From Ideonella margarita (GTDB lineage Bacteria; Pseudomonadota; Gammaproteobacteria; Burkholderiales; Burkholderiaceae_C), in the NCBI RefSeq assembly GCF_038066635.1, contig NZ_JBBUTI010000011.1:62001-126000 (forward strand): a stretch of DNA of 64,000 bases, given 5' to 3'. Within the stretch, counting starts at the first letter, position 1, and every line of letters starts with the position of its first letter. Made by a program: the position numbers and the translations under genes. The notes beneath the pieces are model-generated. The model did no database searches, was not told the origin of the DNA, and saw only the letters and a program-made list of their open reading frames with translations. Positions 27,430-36,213 of the stretch are shown here, piece by piece.

Positions 27430-27791
27430 CCGCCTCTGAACACCCGCAGGCTCATCGCCTGACCCACCTCCTGCTCAATGACATCGACGGCGCGCACTGC
27501 GTGCTGATGGCGTCGGCGGACGGCCTGGCATGGGCGCACGCCGCGCGCAGCGACCTGGACACCGACCGCCTGGCCGCCATCGTCAGCTCGCTGGGCGCGC
27601 TCGGCAGCGCCGCTGCGCTGGCCACCGGCGCCGGCCCGCTGCAATGCCTGGTGGTTGAAGGCGACGCCGGGCGCGTGGTGGCCCGCATGGCGCACGTGGA
27701 CGGACAGCCCGTGCTGGTGGCGGTGTGCTGCGACACCCGCGCCACGCTCGGCATGGTCCGGGTGCAACTGAATGCGCTGGACACCCGCTGA
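27426..27791 (+). CDS. Roadblock/LC7 protein (first)
   Basis: The 121-residue protein has the roadblock/LC7 beta-alpha pattern (LTHLLLNDIDGAHCVLMASADG, then LQCLVVEGDAGRVVARM, ending in a helix with LGMVRVQL). Such proteins form dimers that bind and regulate small GTPases (MglB, CvnB). It overlaps the GTPase gene by 4 bases, which supports a shared complex. It differs strongly from the second roadblock protein, so the pair is probably not a recent duplication. Confidence 0.7.
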   Translation: MTASEHPQAHRLTHLLLNDIDGAHCVLMASADGLAWAHAARSDLDTDRLAAIVSSLGALGSAAALATGAGPLQCLVVEGDAGRVVARMAHVDGQPVLVAVCCDTRATLGMVRVQLNALDTR

Positions 27792-27834
27792 CGTGGCGCC
27801 GCTCACCCTTTCCCCAACCCTGAAGAAAGCCAAC

Positions 27835-28197
27835 ATGACCTTCTCCATCAAAACTGGACTCGCCGACCTGCTGCTGGCCGATGGCGCGCTGTGCGCTGCC
27901 ATCGTCGATTCCGACAGCGGCATGATGCTCGGCTCAGCCGGCACCGGCGTCGACCTTGAAATGGCCGCCGCCGGCAACACCGAGGTCGTCCGGGCCAAGC
28001 TCAAGACGATGCGCCAGCTCGGGCTGAACGACGACATCGAGGACATGCTCATCACCCTGGGCAAGCAGTACCACATCATCCGGCTGGTCAAGTCCAAGCC
28101 CGGCGTGTTCATTTACTACGTGCTCGACCGCGTCAAGTCCAACCTCGCGCTGGCCCGGCGCCGCGCGAGTGATGTGGAGCAGCAGCTGACGTATTGA
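27835..28197 (+). CDS. Roadblock/LC7 protein (second)
   Basis: The protein has 120 residues from ATG 27835, which follows an AAGAAAG stretch; the frame extends back to 27772 inside the preceding gene. It has a roadblock/LC7-like layout: LLLADGALCAAIVDSDSGMMLG, EVVRAKLKTMRQLGLNDDIEDMLI, YHIIRLVKSKPGVFIYYVLD. It is the last gene of the four-gene module and converges on garD with only 19 bases between. Confidence 0.7.
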   Translation: MTFSIKTGLADLLLADGALCAAIVDSDSGMMLGSAGTGVDLEMAAAGNTEVVRAKLKTMRQLGLNDDIEDMLITLGKQYHIIRLVKSKPGVFIYYVLDRVKSNLALARRRASDVEQQLTY

Positions 28198-28216
28198 GGG
28201 CGGTTGCGCCGCGGCC

Positions 28217-29800
28217 TCAGGTCACCGGCGCCGGGTTGAACAGCACCAGCGCGTTGTGCAGCTGGTGCTGCTCAGCCCAGGTTCTTTCACCGCTGGCCAC
28301 GGCCAGCATCAGCTCGAACAAGGCTTCGCCGGCCTGCTCGATGGTCTGCTCGCCATCGGCGATGCGACCGGCGTTCAGGTCCATCAGGTCATGCCAGCGG
28401 CGAGCCAGTTCTGAGCGCGTCGCCACCTTGATGACCGGGCATTCCGCCAGGCCATACGGCGTGCCGCGACCGGTGGTGAACACATGCAGGTTCATGCCGG
28501 CGGCCAGTTGCAAGGTGCCGCAGATGAAGTCGCTGGCGGGCGTGGCGGCAAACACCAGGCCGCGTTGATCACGCCGCAGCTTTTCACCGGGTGCCAGCAC
28601 ATGCGAGATCGCCGAGCTGCCGCTCTTGATGATCGAGCCCATGGCCTTCTCGACGATGTTCGACAAGCCGCCCGCCTTGTTGCCCGGCGTGGTGTTGGCC
28701 GACCTGTCGACCCGGCCGCGCTCCAGGTAACGGTCGTACCAGCCCAGCTCGCGGACGATGGCCTCGGCCACGGCCACGCTCGCCGCGCGGCTGGTCAACT
28801 GCTCAACGGCGTCGCGCACCTCGGTGTTCTCGCTGAACATCACGGTAGCGCCAGCACGCACCAGCAGGTCGGCGGCATGGCCAACGGCCGGGTTGGCGGT
28901 CACGCCTGAAAACGCATCCGAGCCACCGCACTGCACACCCACCACCAGCTCGCTCACCGGCACGGGTTCACGGCGGCGGGCGTTCAGGCGGGCCAGCACA
29001 GGCCGCGCCCGCTCGACGATGTCATCGAGCATCGACATGAAGCCGATGTGCGCCGCGTCTTGCAGGCACACGGTGTCGGGCCCATCCTCGGCCGAGCGGC
29101 CATCACGAATGGGAAAGCTGCCAGGCGGCAACAGGCGCGAAGGCTGCAGCTTTTCGCAGCCCAGGCTGACCACCAGCACCTCGCAGCCGAAGTTGGGGTT
29201 CAGACTGATGTGGCGCAGGGTGCGGATCGGAATGATCGCGTCCGGTGCGTCAATGGCCACGCCGCAGCCATAGCTGTGCTCCAGGCCCACCACGCCGTCG
29301 ACGTTCGGGAACTGCGGCAGCAACTCGCGCTCGATGCGCCGAACCGCCTGCGCCACCACGCCCGCCACGCACTGCACCGTGGCGGTGATGGCCAGCAGGT
29401 TGCGCGTGCCCACCGAGCCATCGGCATTGCGAAAACCCATGAAGGTGCGGCCCGTCAGTGCCGCCGCCACAGGTGCGGGCTGGGTGGCCATGGGCAGGCC
29501 GGTCAGCGCACGGGCGCCCGGCATGTCCAGCAGCTTTTCATGCACCCAGCGGCCCGCCTGGATGGCCGTTCGTGCAGTGCCGATGGGCACGTTGTAGCGC
29601 CGCACTTCAGCGCCCGCAGGCAGATCACACAGCGCCACCTTGTGGCCTTGCGGCACGGCGTCGAGCAGGATCAGCCCGGCGCCCGGCATGCCGGCCGGCA
29701 ACACGGTGCCTGCCGGCAAGCCGCCGTCGTTGGCCACGATGGCCACGTGGTCGGCCGGGTGCATGGCAATGGTCAGCGGCGAGGGAGCAAGGGCAGTCAC
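28217..29800 (-). CDS. garD: Galactarate dehydratase
   Basis: The 527-residue protein matches GarD through its whole length. It has an N-terminal SAF-type domain (HVAIVANDGGLPAGT), then GYRNADGSVGT-type FRNADGSVGTRNLL, a YGCGVAI block, QCGGSDAFSGVTANPA and the C-terminal LFNPAPVT. It dehydrates galactarate to 5-keto-4-deoxyglucarate, using iron. Cys in GLEHSYGCGV and SLGCEKLQP fit metal binding. It shares a minus-strand transcript with the Bug receptor gene 49 bases upstream. Confidence 0.92.
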   Translation of the reverse strand: MTALAPSPLTIAMHPADHVAIVANDGGLPAGTVLPAGMPGAGLILLDAVPQGHKVALCDLPAGAEVRRYNVPIGTARTAIQAGRWVHEKLLDMPGARALTGLPMATQPAPVAAALTGRTFMGFRNADGSVGTRNLLAITATVQCVAGVVAQAVRRIERELLPQFPNVDGVVGLEHSYGCGVAIDAPDAIIPIRTLRHISLNPNFGCEVLVVSLGCEKLQPSRLLPPGSFPIRDGRSAEDGPDTVCLQDAAHIGFMSMLDDIVERARPVLARLNARRREPVPVSELVVGVQCGGSDAFSGVTANPAVGHAADLLVRAGATVMFSENTEVRDAVEQLTSRAASVAVAEAIVRELGWYDRYLERGRVDRSANTTPGNKAGGLSNIVEKAMGSIIKSGSSAISHVLAPGEKLRRDQRGLVFAATPASDFICGTLQLAAGMNLHVFTTGRGTPYGLAECPVIKVATRSELARRWHDLMDLNAGRIADGEQTIEQAGEALFELMLAVASGERTWAEQHQLHNALVLFNPAPVT

Positions 29801-29849
29801 GGGAAAACTTTCAATCAGGGGAGACGGGCAACAGACGCGGGCCAGCCAC

Positions 29850-30833
29850 TCAATCCAGCGTGACCTTGCCTTCGCGGGCCACGCGCTGCCACTTGAGCAG
29901 CTCGATGCGGCTGAATTCCTGGAACTGGGCGGGCGTGTTGACCTGGTGGCTCATGCCCAGGGTGTCCATGCGCGCCTTCACATCGGCCGAGGCGAGGATC
30001 TTCTCGATCTCCGCGTTCAGGCGGTTCACCACTGCGGGCGGCGTGGCGGCCGGCGCGTAGATGGCCTGCCAGCTGGCCACGTCAAACGCGGGCACGCCGG
30101 CTTCCTGCATGGTGGGCACCTGCGGCAGAGCAGCCGCCCGCTGCGTGGTGGTGACGGCCAGCGCGCGCAGCTTGCCGCTCTGGATGTGGGGCAGCGCCAC
30201 CGTCACGGTTTCGAAGCTGGACGGCACCTGGTTGCCGATCACGTCCTGGATGGCGGGCGCACTGCCCTTGTAGGGCACATGCGCCAGGTCAGCGCCGGCC
30301 AGCAGCTTGAACATCTCACCCGACATGTGCTGCGAGCTGCCCTGGCCGGCGCTGGCGAATGCGATGGTGTCGGGCTTGGCCTTGGCCGCCGCGATCAGGT
30401 CCTTGACTGACTTGTAGGGCTGATCGGTGCCCACCAGCAACACGTTGGGGATGCTGCCGAGCAGGTTCACGAAGGCGAAATCCTTGCTGGCGTCGTAGGG
30501 CATCTTGGGCCGCATGGCCGGGTTGATGGCGTGGCTGGCCACGGTGCCCAGCAGCAAGGTGTAGCCATCGGCCGGCGACTTGGCCACCACGTCAGCCCCG
30601 ACCACACCACCCGCGCCCGCCCGGTTTTCAACGATGACCGTCTGCTTGAGCGCCACCTGCAGCTTCTCGGCCAGCAGGCGCCCGAGGATGTCGCTGGTGC
30701 CGCCGGCCGCGAACGGCACCACCAGCTTGATGGGCTTGGCAGCGGGCCAGGCCTCGTCGGCGAGCGCCACACCCGGTGCGGCACTCAGGCCCATCAGCGA
30801 GGCAGAGAAGATCAAGGCGGAACGACGGCGCAT
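29850..30833 (-). CDS. Bug-type solute receptor (tripartite tricarboxylate transporter family)
   Basis: The protein has 327 residues from ATG 30833; the extension to 31016 is not family-like and covers the operator region. It has a Sec signal (cleavage near GVALA), then the family blocks IKLVVPFAAGGTSDILGR, VIVENRAGAGGVVGA, SPADGYTLLLG and VPYKGSAPAIQD. Bug receptors bind dicarboxylates and similar anions in the periplasm. Next to garD it may bind galactarate or glucarate (inference). No TctA/TctB membrane genes are in the window. Confidence 0.85.
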   Translation of the reverse strand: MRRRSALIFSASLMGLSAAPGVALADEAWPAAKPIKLVVPFAAGGTSDILGRLLAEKLQVALKQTVIVENRAGAGGVVGADVVAKSPADGYTLLLGTVASHAINPAMRPKMPYDASKDFAFVNLLGSIPNVLLVGTDQPYKSVKDLIAAAKAKPDTIAFASAGQGSSQHMSGEMFKLLAGADLAHVPYKGSAPAIQDVIGNQVPSSFETVTVALPHIQSGKLRALAVTTTQRAAALPQVPTMQEAGVPAFDVASWQAIYAPAATPPAVVNRLNAEIEKILASADVKARMDTLGMSHQVNTPAQFQEFSRIELLKWQRVAREGKVTLD

Positions 30834-30858
30834 GGGGGTCTCCAGTGACTGAGTTATA

Positions 30859-30873
30859 GGTTGTCTGACAACC
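30859..30873. promoter_or_regulatory. FadR-type GntR operator, perfect palindrome
   Basis: GGTTGTCTGACAACC is a perfect 7-1-7 inverted repeat and contains TTGTCTGACAA, which fits the TNGTNNNACNA consensus of the FadR branch of GntR regulators at every position. It lies 26 bases upstream of the Bug receptor start, where it would block the receptor-garD transcript. The FadR-type regulator of the cluster is encoded at 32060-32818. Confidence 0.7.
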
Positions 30874-31033
30874 AGAGCGCACTTTATCGGTTTGCGCTGC
30901 GCTGTTAACTCGGGTAAATCCCATGCAAACAGACATCGGCACCCCAAACAGGTCGAGTTGTATGATGACATCATCATCCGGAGGCTGATCAACCAGCCGC
31001 CGCCCTGCCCCACCAAACCCCAGATCGCCCACG

Positions 31034-31978
31034 ATGCGCCCCGCCCTGCTGCAAACCGGCCCCTTGATTCCCGCGCTCGAAGACCGTCTCGCGGAGCGGT
31101 TCGAGGTCACGCATCTGAAGGCCCAGGGAGACCCCATCGATTACCTGCGCAGGGAGGGCCAGCGCTTTGTCGCCATTGCCAGTTCGGCCGCCATCGGCTT
31201 TGAGGCCGCCCTGCTGCCGCACCTGCCCGCACTGCAGGTGGTGAGCCACTTCGGCGTCGGGCTGGACCGCCTGCCGGTCGGCGAACTCAAGGCCCGCGGG
31301 GTGGCGGTGTCCAGCACCTCCGGCGTGCTGGACCAATGTGTGGCGGATGCTGCCTGGGCCTTGCTGCTGGCCACGGCCCGGCGCGTCACCCAAGCCGATC
31401 AGTACGTGCGCAGCGGCGAGTGGGCCCGGAACGGCTTGAACCGCTTTGCCCTGGGCCGGCGCGTGAGTGGCGCCCGGCTGGGCGTGGTGGGCATGGGGCA
31501 CATCGGCCAGGCGATCGCCCGCCGCGCGGACGGCTTCGACATGCACGTGGCGTACCACACCCGGAACGCCGTGGCGGGCTGCCGCTGGCCCCATGTGCCG
31601 GTGCTGACCGACCTCGCCAGGCAAAGCGATTTCCTCGTGGTCATCACCGCGGGTGGGCCGGCCACGCGCCACCTGATCAACGCCGACGTGCTGGCCGCCC
31701 TGGGGACGCGCGGCTTTCTGGTGAACGTGTCGCGTGGCAGCGTGGTGGATGAAGCCTCGCTGCTGGCCGCGCTGCACAGCGGCGGCATCGCCGGTGCCGG
31801 GCTGGACGTGTTCGAGCAGGAGCCGGCGATCAATGAGGCCTGGCGCACCGCCCCCAACACCGTGTTGATGCCGCATGCGGCCAGCGCCACCGAAGAGACC
31901 CGGCAGGCCATGGCCGATCTGGTGGTGGACAACCTCGACAGCTTCTTCGCCACTGGGGGCCTGCTGACGCCGCTGTGA
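31034..31978 (+). CDS. D-isomer-specific 2-hydroxyacid dehydrogenase
   Basis: The 314-residue protein has the NAD(P) motif GMGHIG (about 155-160) and the catalytic triad positions in NVSRGSVVDE (Arg), DVFEQEP (Glu) and LMPHAAS (His). It resembles glyoxylate/hydroxypyruvate reductases of the GhrB branch. The dehydratase/dehydrogenase route encoded here does not need such a reductase, so it may handle a side product such as glyoxylate or a semialdehyde. It is divergent from the receptor-garD pair and precedes the GntR gene by 81 bases. Confidence 0.8.
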   Translation: MRPALLQTGPLIPALEDRLAERFEVTHLKAQGDPIDYLRREGQRFVAIASSAAIGFEAALLPHLPALQVVSHFGVGLDRLPVGELKARGVAVSSTSGVLDQCVADAAWALLLATARRVTQADQYVRSGEWARNGLNRFALGRRVSGARLGVVGMGHIGQAIARRADGFDMHVAYHTRNAVAGCRWPHVPVLTDLARQSDFLVVITAGGPATRHLINADVLAALGTRGFLVNVSRGSVVDEASLLAALHSGGIAGAGLDVFEQEPAINEAWRTAPNTVLMPHAASATEETRQAMADLVVDNLDSFFATGGLLTPL

Positions 31979-32059
31979 ATGGCGCGGCGTGGCCAAGAGC
32001 GCTTTCAGATCCCGGACAATAGCCCCCACCTCCTTCCTTCATCGCCTGCGCACCCACCC

Positions 32060-32818
32060 ATGTCCGAGCTCACCCTGCCCCGTCGCCGTTCCCGTACCCT
32101 GGCGCAGGAATTGGTGGCCGCCCTGGAAGTTCGGATTCAGGACGGTCGTCTTCCGCCGGGCGAAAAGCTGCCCACCGAAGCGGCCGTGATGGCCGAGTAC
32201 GGGGTCAGCCGCACCGTCGTGCGCGAGGCCATCTCGCGCCTGCAGGCGGCCGGGCTGGTGAGCACCCGGCACGGTGTGGGCACCTTCGTGGCCGAGCGCA
32301 CGGAGGAGCCCGGCTTTCGCATCCGCCCCGCGCAGATGGGCACGCTGCAGGAGGTGATCGCGGTGCTGGAGTTGCGCATCGGCCTGGAAACCGAGGCCGC
32401 CGCGCTGGCCGCCCAACGCCGCACCGAAGCGCAATTGCTGGCGATGCGCCAGGCGCTGGACCAGCTGGCCGAGGCGATCGAGCATGGTGAAGACGCCGTG
32501 GCCGCCGACTTCCAGTTCCACCTCGAGATTGCCCGCGCCACGCAGAACGACCACTACGTGCAGTTCATGAACGCGCTGGGCAAGCAACTCATCCCGCGCG
32601 CCCGGCTGGACGATGAATCTGACGAAGCGCGCACCCAGCGCCAGGTGTTTTTGCGCCGGGTGAATGCCGAGCACGAAAGCATCCTGGACGCCCTCACCGC
32701 CGGTGACCCCGACGCTGCCCGCGCGGCCATGCGCACCCACCTGGGCAACAGCCGCGAACGCCGTCGCCGCAGCCAGGTCACCGCCAGCGCCACCCCGGCC
32801 ACCGACGCACGCGGCTGA
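32060..32818 (+). CDS. FadR-subfamily GntR transcriptional regulator
   Basis: The protein has 252 residues from ATG 32060. The winged HTH lies at about 12-75 (LPTEAAVMAEYGVSRTVVREA, TRHGVGTFV). The effector domain is an all-helical FCD type, with metal/ligand residues suggested by DFQFHLEIARAT and NAEHESILDAL. By position it should control the aldarate genes on both sides; a consensus operator lies at 30859-30873 and a near match at 32880-32890. Regulators of this branch usually lose DNA binding when they meet the pathway substrate or intermediate. Confidence 0.85.
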   Translation: MSELTLPRRRSRTLAQELVAALEVRIQDGRLPPGEKLPTEAAVMAEYGVSRTVVREAISRLQAAGLVSTRHGVGTFVAERTEEPGFRIRPAQMGTLQEVIAVLELRIGLETEAAALAAQRRTEAQLLAMRQALDQLAEAIEHGEDAVAADFQFHLEIARATQNDHYVQFMNALGKQLIPRARLDDESDEARTQRQVFLRRVNAEHESILDALTAGDPDAARAAMRTHLGNSRERRRRSQVTASATPATDARG

Positions 32819-32879
32819 ACCCGAAAGCCTGAAACCTCAGGCAAACCCTGAGGAAATGTAATTAGGATCTCTTGGTTGT

Positions 32880-32890
32880 ATGTTGTACGA
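32880..32890. promoter_or_regulatory. Near-match GntR operator upstream of kdgD
   Basis: ATGTTGTACGA differs from TNGTNNNACNA only at the first base and keeps the GT-N3-AC core. It sits 26 bases before the kdgD start codon. The overlapping TTGTACGATGAC (32883-32894) is also found as TTGTATGATGAC at 30958-30969 upstream of the dehydrogenase gene, so a shared signal is likely, though its exact borders are unclear. Confidence 0.45.
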
Positions 32891-32916
32891 TGACGTATCA
32901 CTTAACGGAGATCGCC

Positions 32917-33828
32917 ATGTCGCCCCAAGAACTCAAACAAGTCCTCGAATCCGGTCTGCTGTCGTTCCCGCTGACCGACTTCGACGCGCAGCTGAACTTC
33001 GAGCCCAAGGGCTACGCCGAGCGCCTGGAATGGCTGCAGCCCTACGGCGCATCGGCCTTGTTCGCCGCCGGCGGCACGGGTGAGTTCTTCTCGCTGGAGC
33101 CGGGCGAGTACAGCGACGTGATCCGCGTGGCGCTCGACACCTGCCGCGGCCGCACGCCCATCCTGGCCGGTGCCGGTGGCGCCACCCGCGTGGCCATCCA
33201 ATACGCCCAAGAGGCCGAGCGCCTGGGCGCCCAGGGCATCCTGCTGCTGCCGCACTACCTGACCGAAGCCAGCCAGGAAGGCCTGATCGCCCACGTGCAG
33301 GCCGTCTGCCGCAGCGTCAAGTTCGGTGTGGTGGTCTACAACCGCGGCGCCTGCCGCCTCACGCCCGCCAGCCTGCAAGTGCTGGCCGACACCTGCCCCA
33401 ACCTGATCGGCTTCAAGGACGGCTTCGGCGACATCGAGAAGTTCGTCGCCATCCGCCAGACGCTGGGTGAACGCTTCGCCTACCTGGGTGGCCTGCCGAC
33501 CGCCGAGTTGTTTGCCGGCGCCTACAAGGCGATGGGCTGCCCGGTGTATTCCTCGGCCGTCTTCAACTTCATCCCGAAGACCGCGATGGACTTCTACAAC
33601 GCCCATGCCGCTGGCGACACCGCCACCTGCGACCGCCTGATCCGCGACTTCTTCCTGCCCTACATCGCGCTGCGCAACAAGGGTGAAGGTTATGCCGTGT
33701 CCATCGTGAAGGCGGGTGCCGCCATCGCGGGTCACTCGGCCGGCCCGGTGCGCCCGCCGCTGAGCGATCTGCATCACGCCGAGGTGGAAGAGTTGCGTGC
33801 CTTGATGGCCCCGCTCGGCGCGCAATAA
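32917..33828 (+). CDS. kdgD: 5-dehydro-4-deoxyglucarate dehydratase
   Basis: The protein has 303 residues from ATG 32917, with GGAG eight bases upstream. It is a class I aldolase-fold (DapA family) enzyme: substrate loop GGTGEFFSL, Tyr in VVVYNRG and Schiff-base Lys in IGFKDGFGD. It decarboxylates and dehydrates 5-keto-4-deoxyglucarate to 2-oxoglutarate semialdehyde, the step after GarD or GudD. It starts a plus-strand run with the receptor, gudD and the semialdehyde dehydrogenase. Confidence 0.9.
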   Translation: MSPQELKQVLESGLLSFPLTDFDAQLNFEPKGYAERLEWLQPYGASALFAAGGTGEFFSLEPGEYSDVIRVALDTCRGRTPILAGAGGATRVAIQYAQEAERLGAQGILLLPHYLTEASQEGLIAHVQAVCRSVKFGVVVYNRGACRLTPASLQVLADTCPNLIGFKDGFGDIEKFVAIRQTLGERFAYLGGLPTAELFAGAYKAMGCPVYSSAVFNFIPKTAMDFYNAHAAGDTATCDRLIRDFFLPYIALRNKGEGYAVSIVKAGAAIAGHSAGPVRPPLSDLHHAEVEELRALMAPLGAQ

Positions 33829-33870
33829 GCGCTGCCTGCATCGCACTCACAACCAGACGGAGACAACCCC

Positions 33871-34830
33871 ATGAAGCGCTTGCTCGCAGCCCTCGGTTTC
33901 AGCCTGTTGGCCACAGTGGCCGCGGCCCAGGCCTGGCCCGCCAAACCCGTGACCCTGGTCGTGCCCTTCCCGCCGGGGGGCTCCACCGACACGGTGGCGC
34001 GCACCGTGGCCACCAAGCTGCAGGAGCGGCTGGGGCAGACCTTCATCGTCGAGAACAAGGCCGGCGCCACGGGCACCATCGGTGCGACGCAGGTCAAGCG
34101 TTCACCGGCCGATGGCCATACCTTCATGGTCACGTCGCTGGGGCCGCTGGTGGTGGCGCCGCATCTGCTCAAAAACGTGGCCTACGACGCCAGCAAAGAC
34201 TTCGATCTGATGTCGGTGCTGGTGCAGGCGCCGAACGTGCTGGTGGTGCCCGCCACCTCACCGCTCAAGAGCGTGGCCGAGGTCATCGCGCAGATGAAAG
34301 CGACGCCCGACAAGATGAGCTTCGCCTCGTCGGGCAACGGCTCGTCCGACCACCTCACCATCGAGTTGTTCTGGCTGCAGACCGCCACCAGCGGGCTGCA
34401 CATTCCGTACAAGGGCGGCGCCCCGGCGATTTCCGATCTGCTGGGCGGCCAGGTGGAAGCCTCGTTCCAGAACGTGAATGCGGTGCTGCAGCACATCAAC
34501 GCGGGCAAGCTGAAGGCCCTGGCCGTGACCGGCGACAAGCGCTCTGCCGTGCTGCCCGCCGTGCCCACCCTGGCCGAGGCCGGCGTGAAGGGCGTGGACG
34601 TGTATTCCTGGCAAGCCATCGTGGCGCCCAAGGGCCTGCCGGCCGATGTGCGCAGCCGCATGGGCGAAGCACTGACGGCCGCGCTGGCGGATGCCAAGGT
34701 CCGCCAGCAGTTCACCGCGGTGGGCCTGGAAATCGTGGGCAACACGCCTGAACAATTCACCACCTTCCAGGCGCGCGAAAACGCCCGCTGGAAGCAACTC
34801 ATCGAGACCCGCAAGATCACCGCGGACTGA
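33871..34830 (+). CDS. Bug-type solute receptor
   Basis: The 319-residue periplasmic receptor has a Sec signal (cleaved near VAAAQA) and the family blocks VTLVVPFPPGGSTDTVAR, FIVENKAGATGTIGA and IPYKGGAPAISD. It lies between kdgD and gudD, only eight bases before gudD, so it is probably the receptor for the substrate of this operon (glucarate, by inference). Membrane partners are absent from the window. Confidence 0.85.
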   Translation: MKRLLAALGFSLLATVAAAQAWPAKPVTLVVPFPPGGSTDTVARTVATKLQERLGQTFIVENKAGATGTIGATQVKRSPADGHTFMVTSLGPLVVAPHLLKNVAYDASKDFDLMSVLVQAPNVLVVPATSPLKSVAEVIAQMKATPDKMSFASSGNGSSDHLTIELFWLQTATSGLHIPYKGGAPAISDLLGGQVEASFQNVNAVLQHINAGKLKALAVTGDKRSAVLPAVPTLAEAGVKGVDVYSWQAIVAPKGLPADVRSRMGEALTAALADAKVRQQFTAVGLEIVGNTPEQFTTFQARENARWKQLIETRKITAD

Positions 34831-34838
34831 CAGCACCC

Positions 34839-36179
34839 ATGGTACACGACACCCCCCGCATCACAGCCCTGCGCGTCATCCCGGTGGCCGGGCGCGACGG
34901 CATGCTGCTGAACCTCTCGGGCGCCCACGCGCCGTTTTTCACCCGCAACCTGCTGATCCTCACCGACAGCGCGGGCCGCACCGGCGTGGGCGAAGTGCCC
35001 GGCGGCGAGAAGATCCGCCAGACCCTGGAAGACGCCAGCGCCCATGTGGTGGGCCAGTACGTGGGCCACCACCTGAACGTATTGCAGAACGTGCAGAAGG
35101 CCTTCGCTGACCGCGACAGCGGCGGCCGGGGCCTGCAGACGTTCGACTTGCGCATCACCATCCATGCGGTGGCCGCCATTGAATCGGCCATGCTCGACCT
35201 GCTCGGCCAGCACCTGGGCCTGCCGGTGTGCGACCTGCTCGGCGAAGGCCGGCAGCGCGACAGCGTCGAGATGCTGGGCTACCTGTTTTTTGTGGGCGAC
35301 CGCTCGAAGACCGACCTGCCCTACGCCAGCCCCGCCGATGAAGCGGACGACGCTGACGACTGGTGCCGGCTGCGCCACGAAGCCGCGATGACGCCCGACG
35401 CCGTGGTGCGCCTGGCCGAAGCCGCCCGCGCCCGCTACGGCTTCAACGATTTCAAGCTCAAGGGCGGCGTGCTGGCCGGTGATGCCGAAGTGGACGCCGT
35501 GGTGGCCCTGCATGAGCGCTTCCCCGATGCCCGCGTCACGCTCGACCCCAACGGCGGCTGGCTGCTGAAAGACGCCATCCGCCTGGGCCAGCGCATGCGC
35601 GGCGTGGTGGCTTATGCCGAAGACCCGTGCGGCGCCGAAGGCGGGTTTTCCGGCCGCGAGGTGATGGCCGAATTCCGGCGCGCCACCGGCCTGCCCACGG
35701 CCACCAACATGATCGCCACCGACTGGCGCCAGTTCGTGCATGCGCTCAGCCTGCAGAGCGTCGACATTCCCTTGGCAGATCCGCACTTCTGGACCATGGC
35801 CGGCAGCGTGCGCGTGGCGCAAACCTGCCGCGACTGGGGCCTGACCTGGGGCTCGCATTCGAACAACCACTTCGATGTGTCGCTGGGCATGTTCACCCAT
35901 GTCGGCGCGGCTGCGCCGGGCAAGGTGACGGCGATCGACACCCACTGGATCTGGCAGGACGGCCAGCGCCTGACCAAGGATCCGCTGCAGATCATCGACG
36001 GCCATGTGCACGTGCCCAGTCGGCCGGGCCTGGGCGTCGAGCTCGACATGGTCGAGGTGGAGAAGGCCCACCAGCTGTACCTGCAGCACGGCCTGGGCGC
36101 GCGCGACGACGCCATGGCCATGCAATTCCTGATTCCCGGCTGGCAGTTCGACAACAAGCGCCCTTGCCTGGTGCGTTGA
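34839..36179 (+). CDS. gudD: Glucarate dehydratase
   Basis: The 446-residue protein is an enolase-superfamily enzyme of exactly the length of E. coli GudD. The KxK motif is in FKLKGG, metal ligands are in LDPNGGW and YAEDPCG and the following ATNMIATDW region, and the catalytic His is in GSHSNNHFD. It dehydrates D-glucarate (and often L-idarate) to 5-keto-4-deoxyglucarate, which feeds the KdgD step. It follows the receptor gene and precedes the semialdehyde dehydrogenase gene. Confidence 0.93.
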   Translation: MVHDTPRITALRVIPVAGRDGMLLNLSGAHAPFFTRNLLILTDSAGRTGVGEVPGGEKIRQTLEDASAHVVGQYVGHHLNVLQNVQKAFADRDSGGRGLQTFDLRITIHAVAAIESAMLDLLGQHLGLPVCDLLGEGRQRDSVEMLGYLFFVGDRSKTDLPYASPADEADDADDWCRLRHEAAMTPDAVVRLAEAARARYGFNDFKLKGGVLAGDAEVDAVVALHERFPDARVTLDPNGGWLLKDAIRLGQRMRGVVAYAEDPCGAEGGFSGREVMAEFRRATGLPTATNMIATDWRQFVHALSLQSVDIPLADPHFWTMAGSVRVAQTCRDWGLTWGSHSNNHFDVSLGMFTHVGAAAPGKVTAIDTHWIWQDGQRLTKDPLQIIDGHVHVPSRPGLGVELDMVEVEKAHQLYLQHGLGARDDAMAMQFLIPGWQFDNKRPCLVR

Positions 36180-36213
36180 ACCCCGCCTTCACAGACCGAG
36201 CTCACCCCATCCC

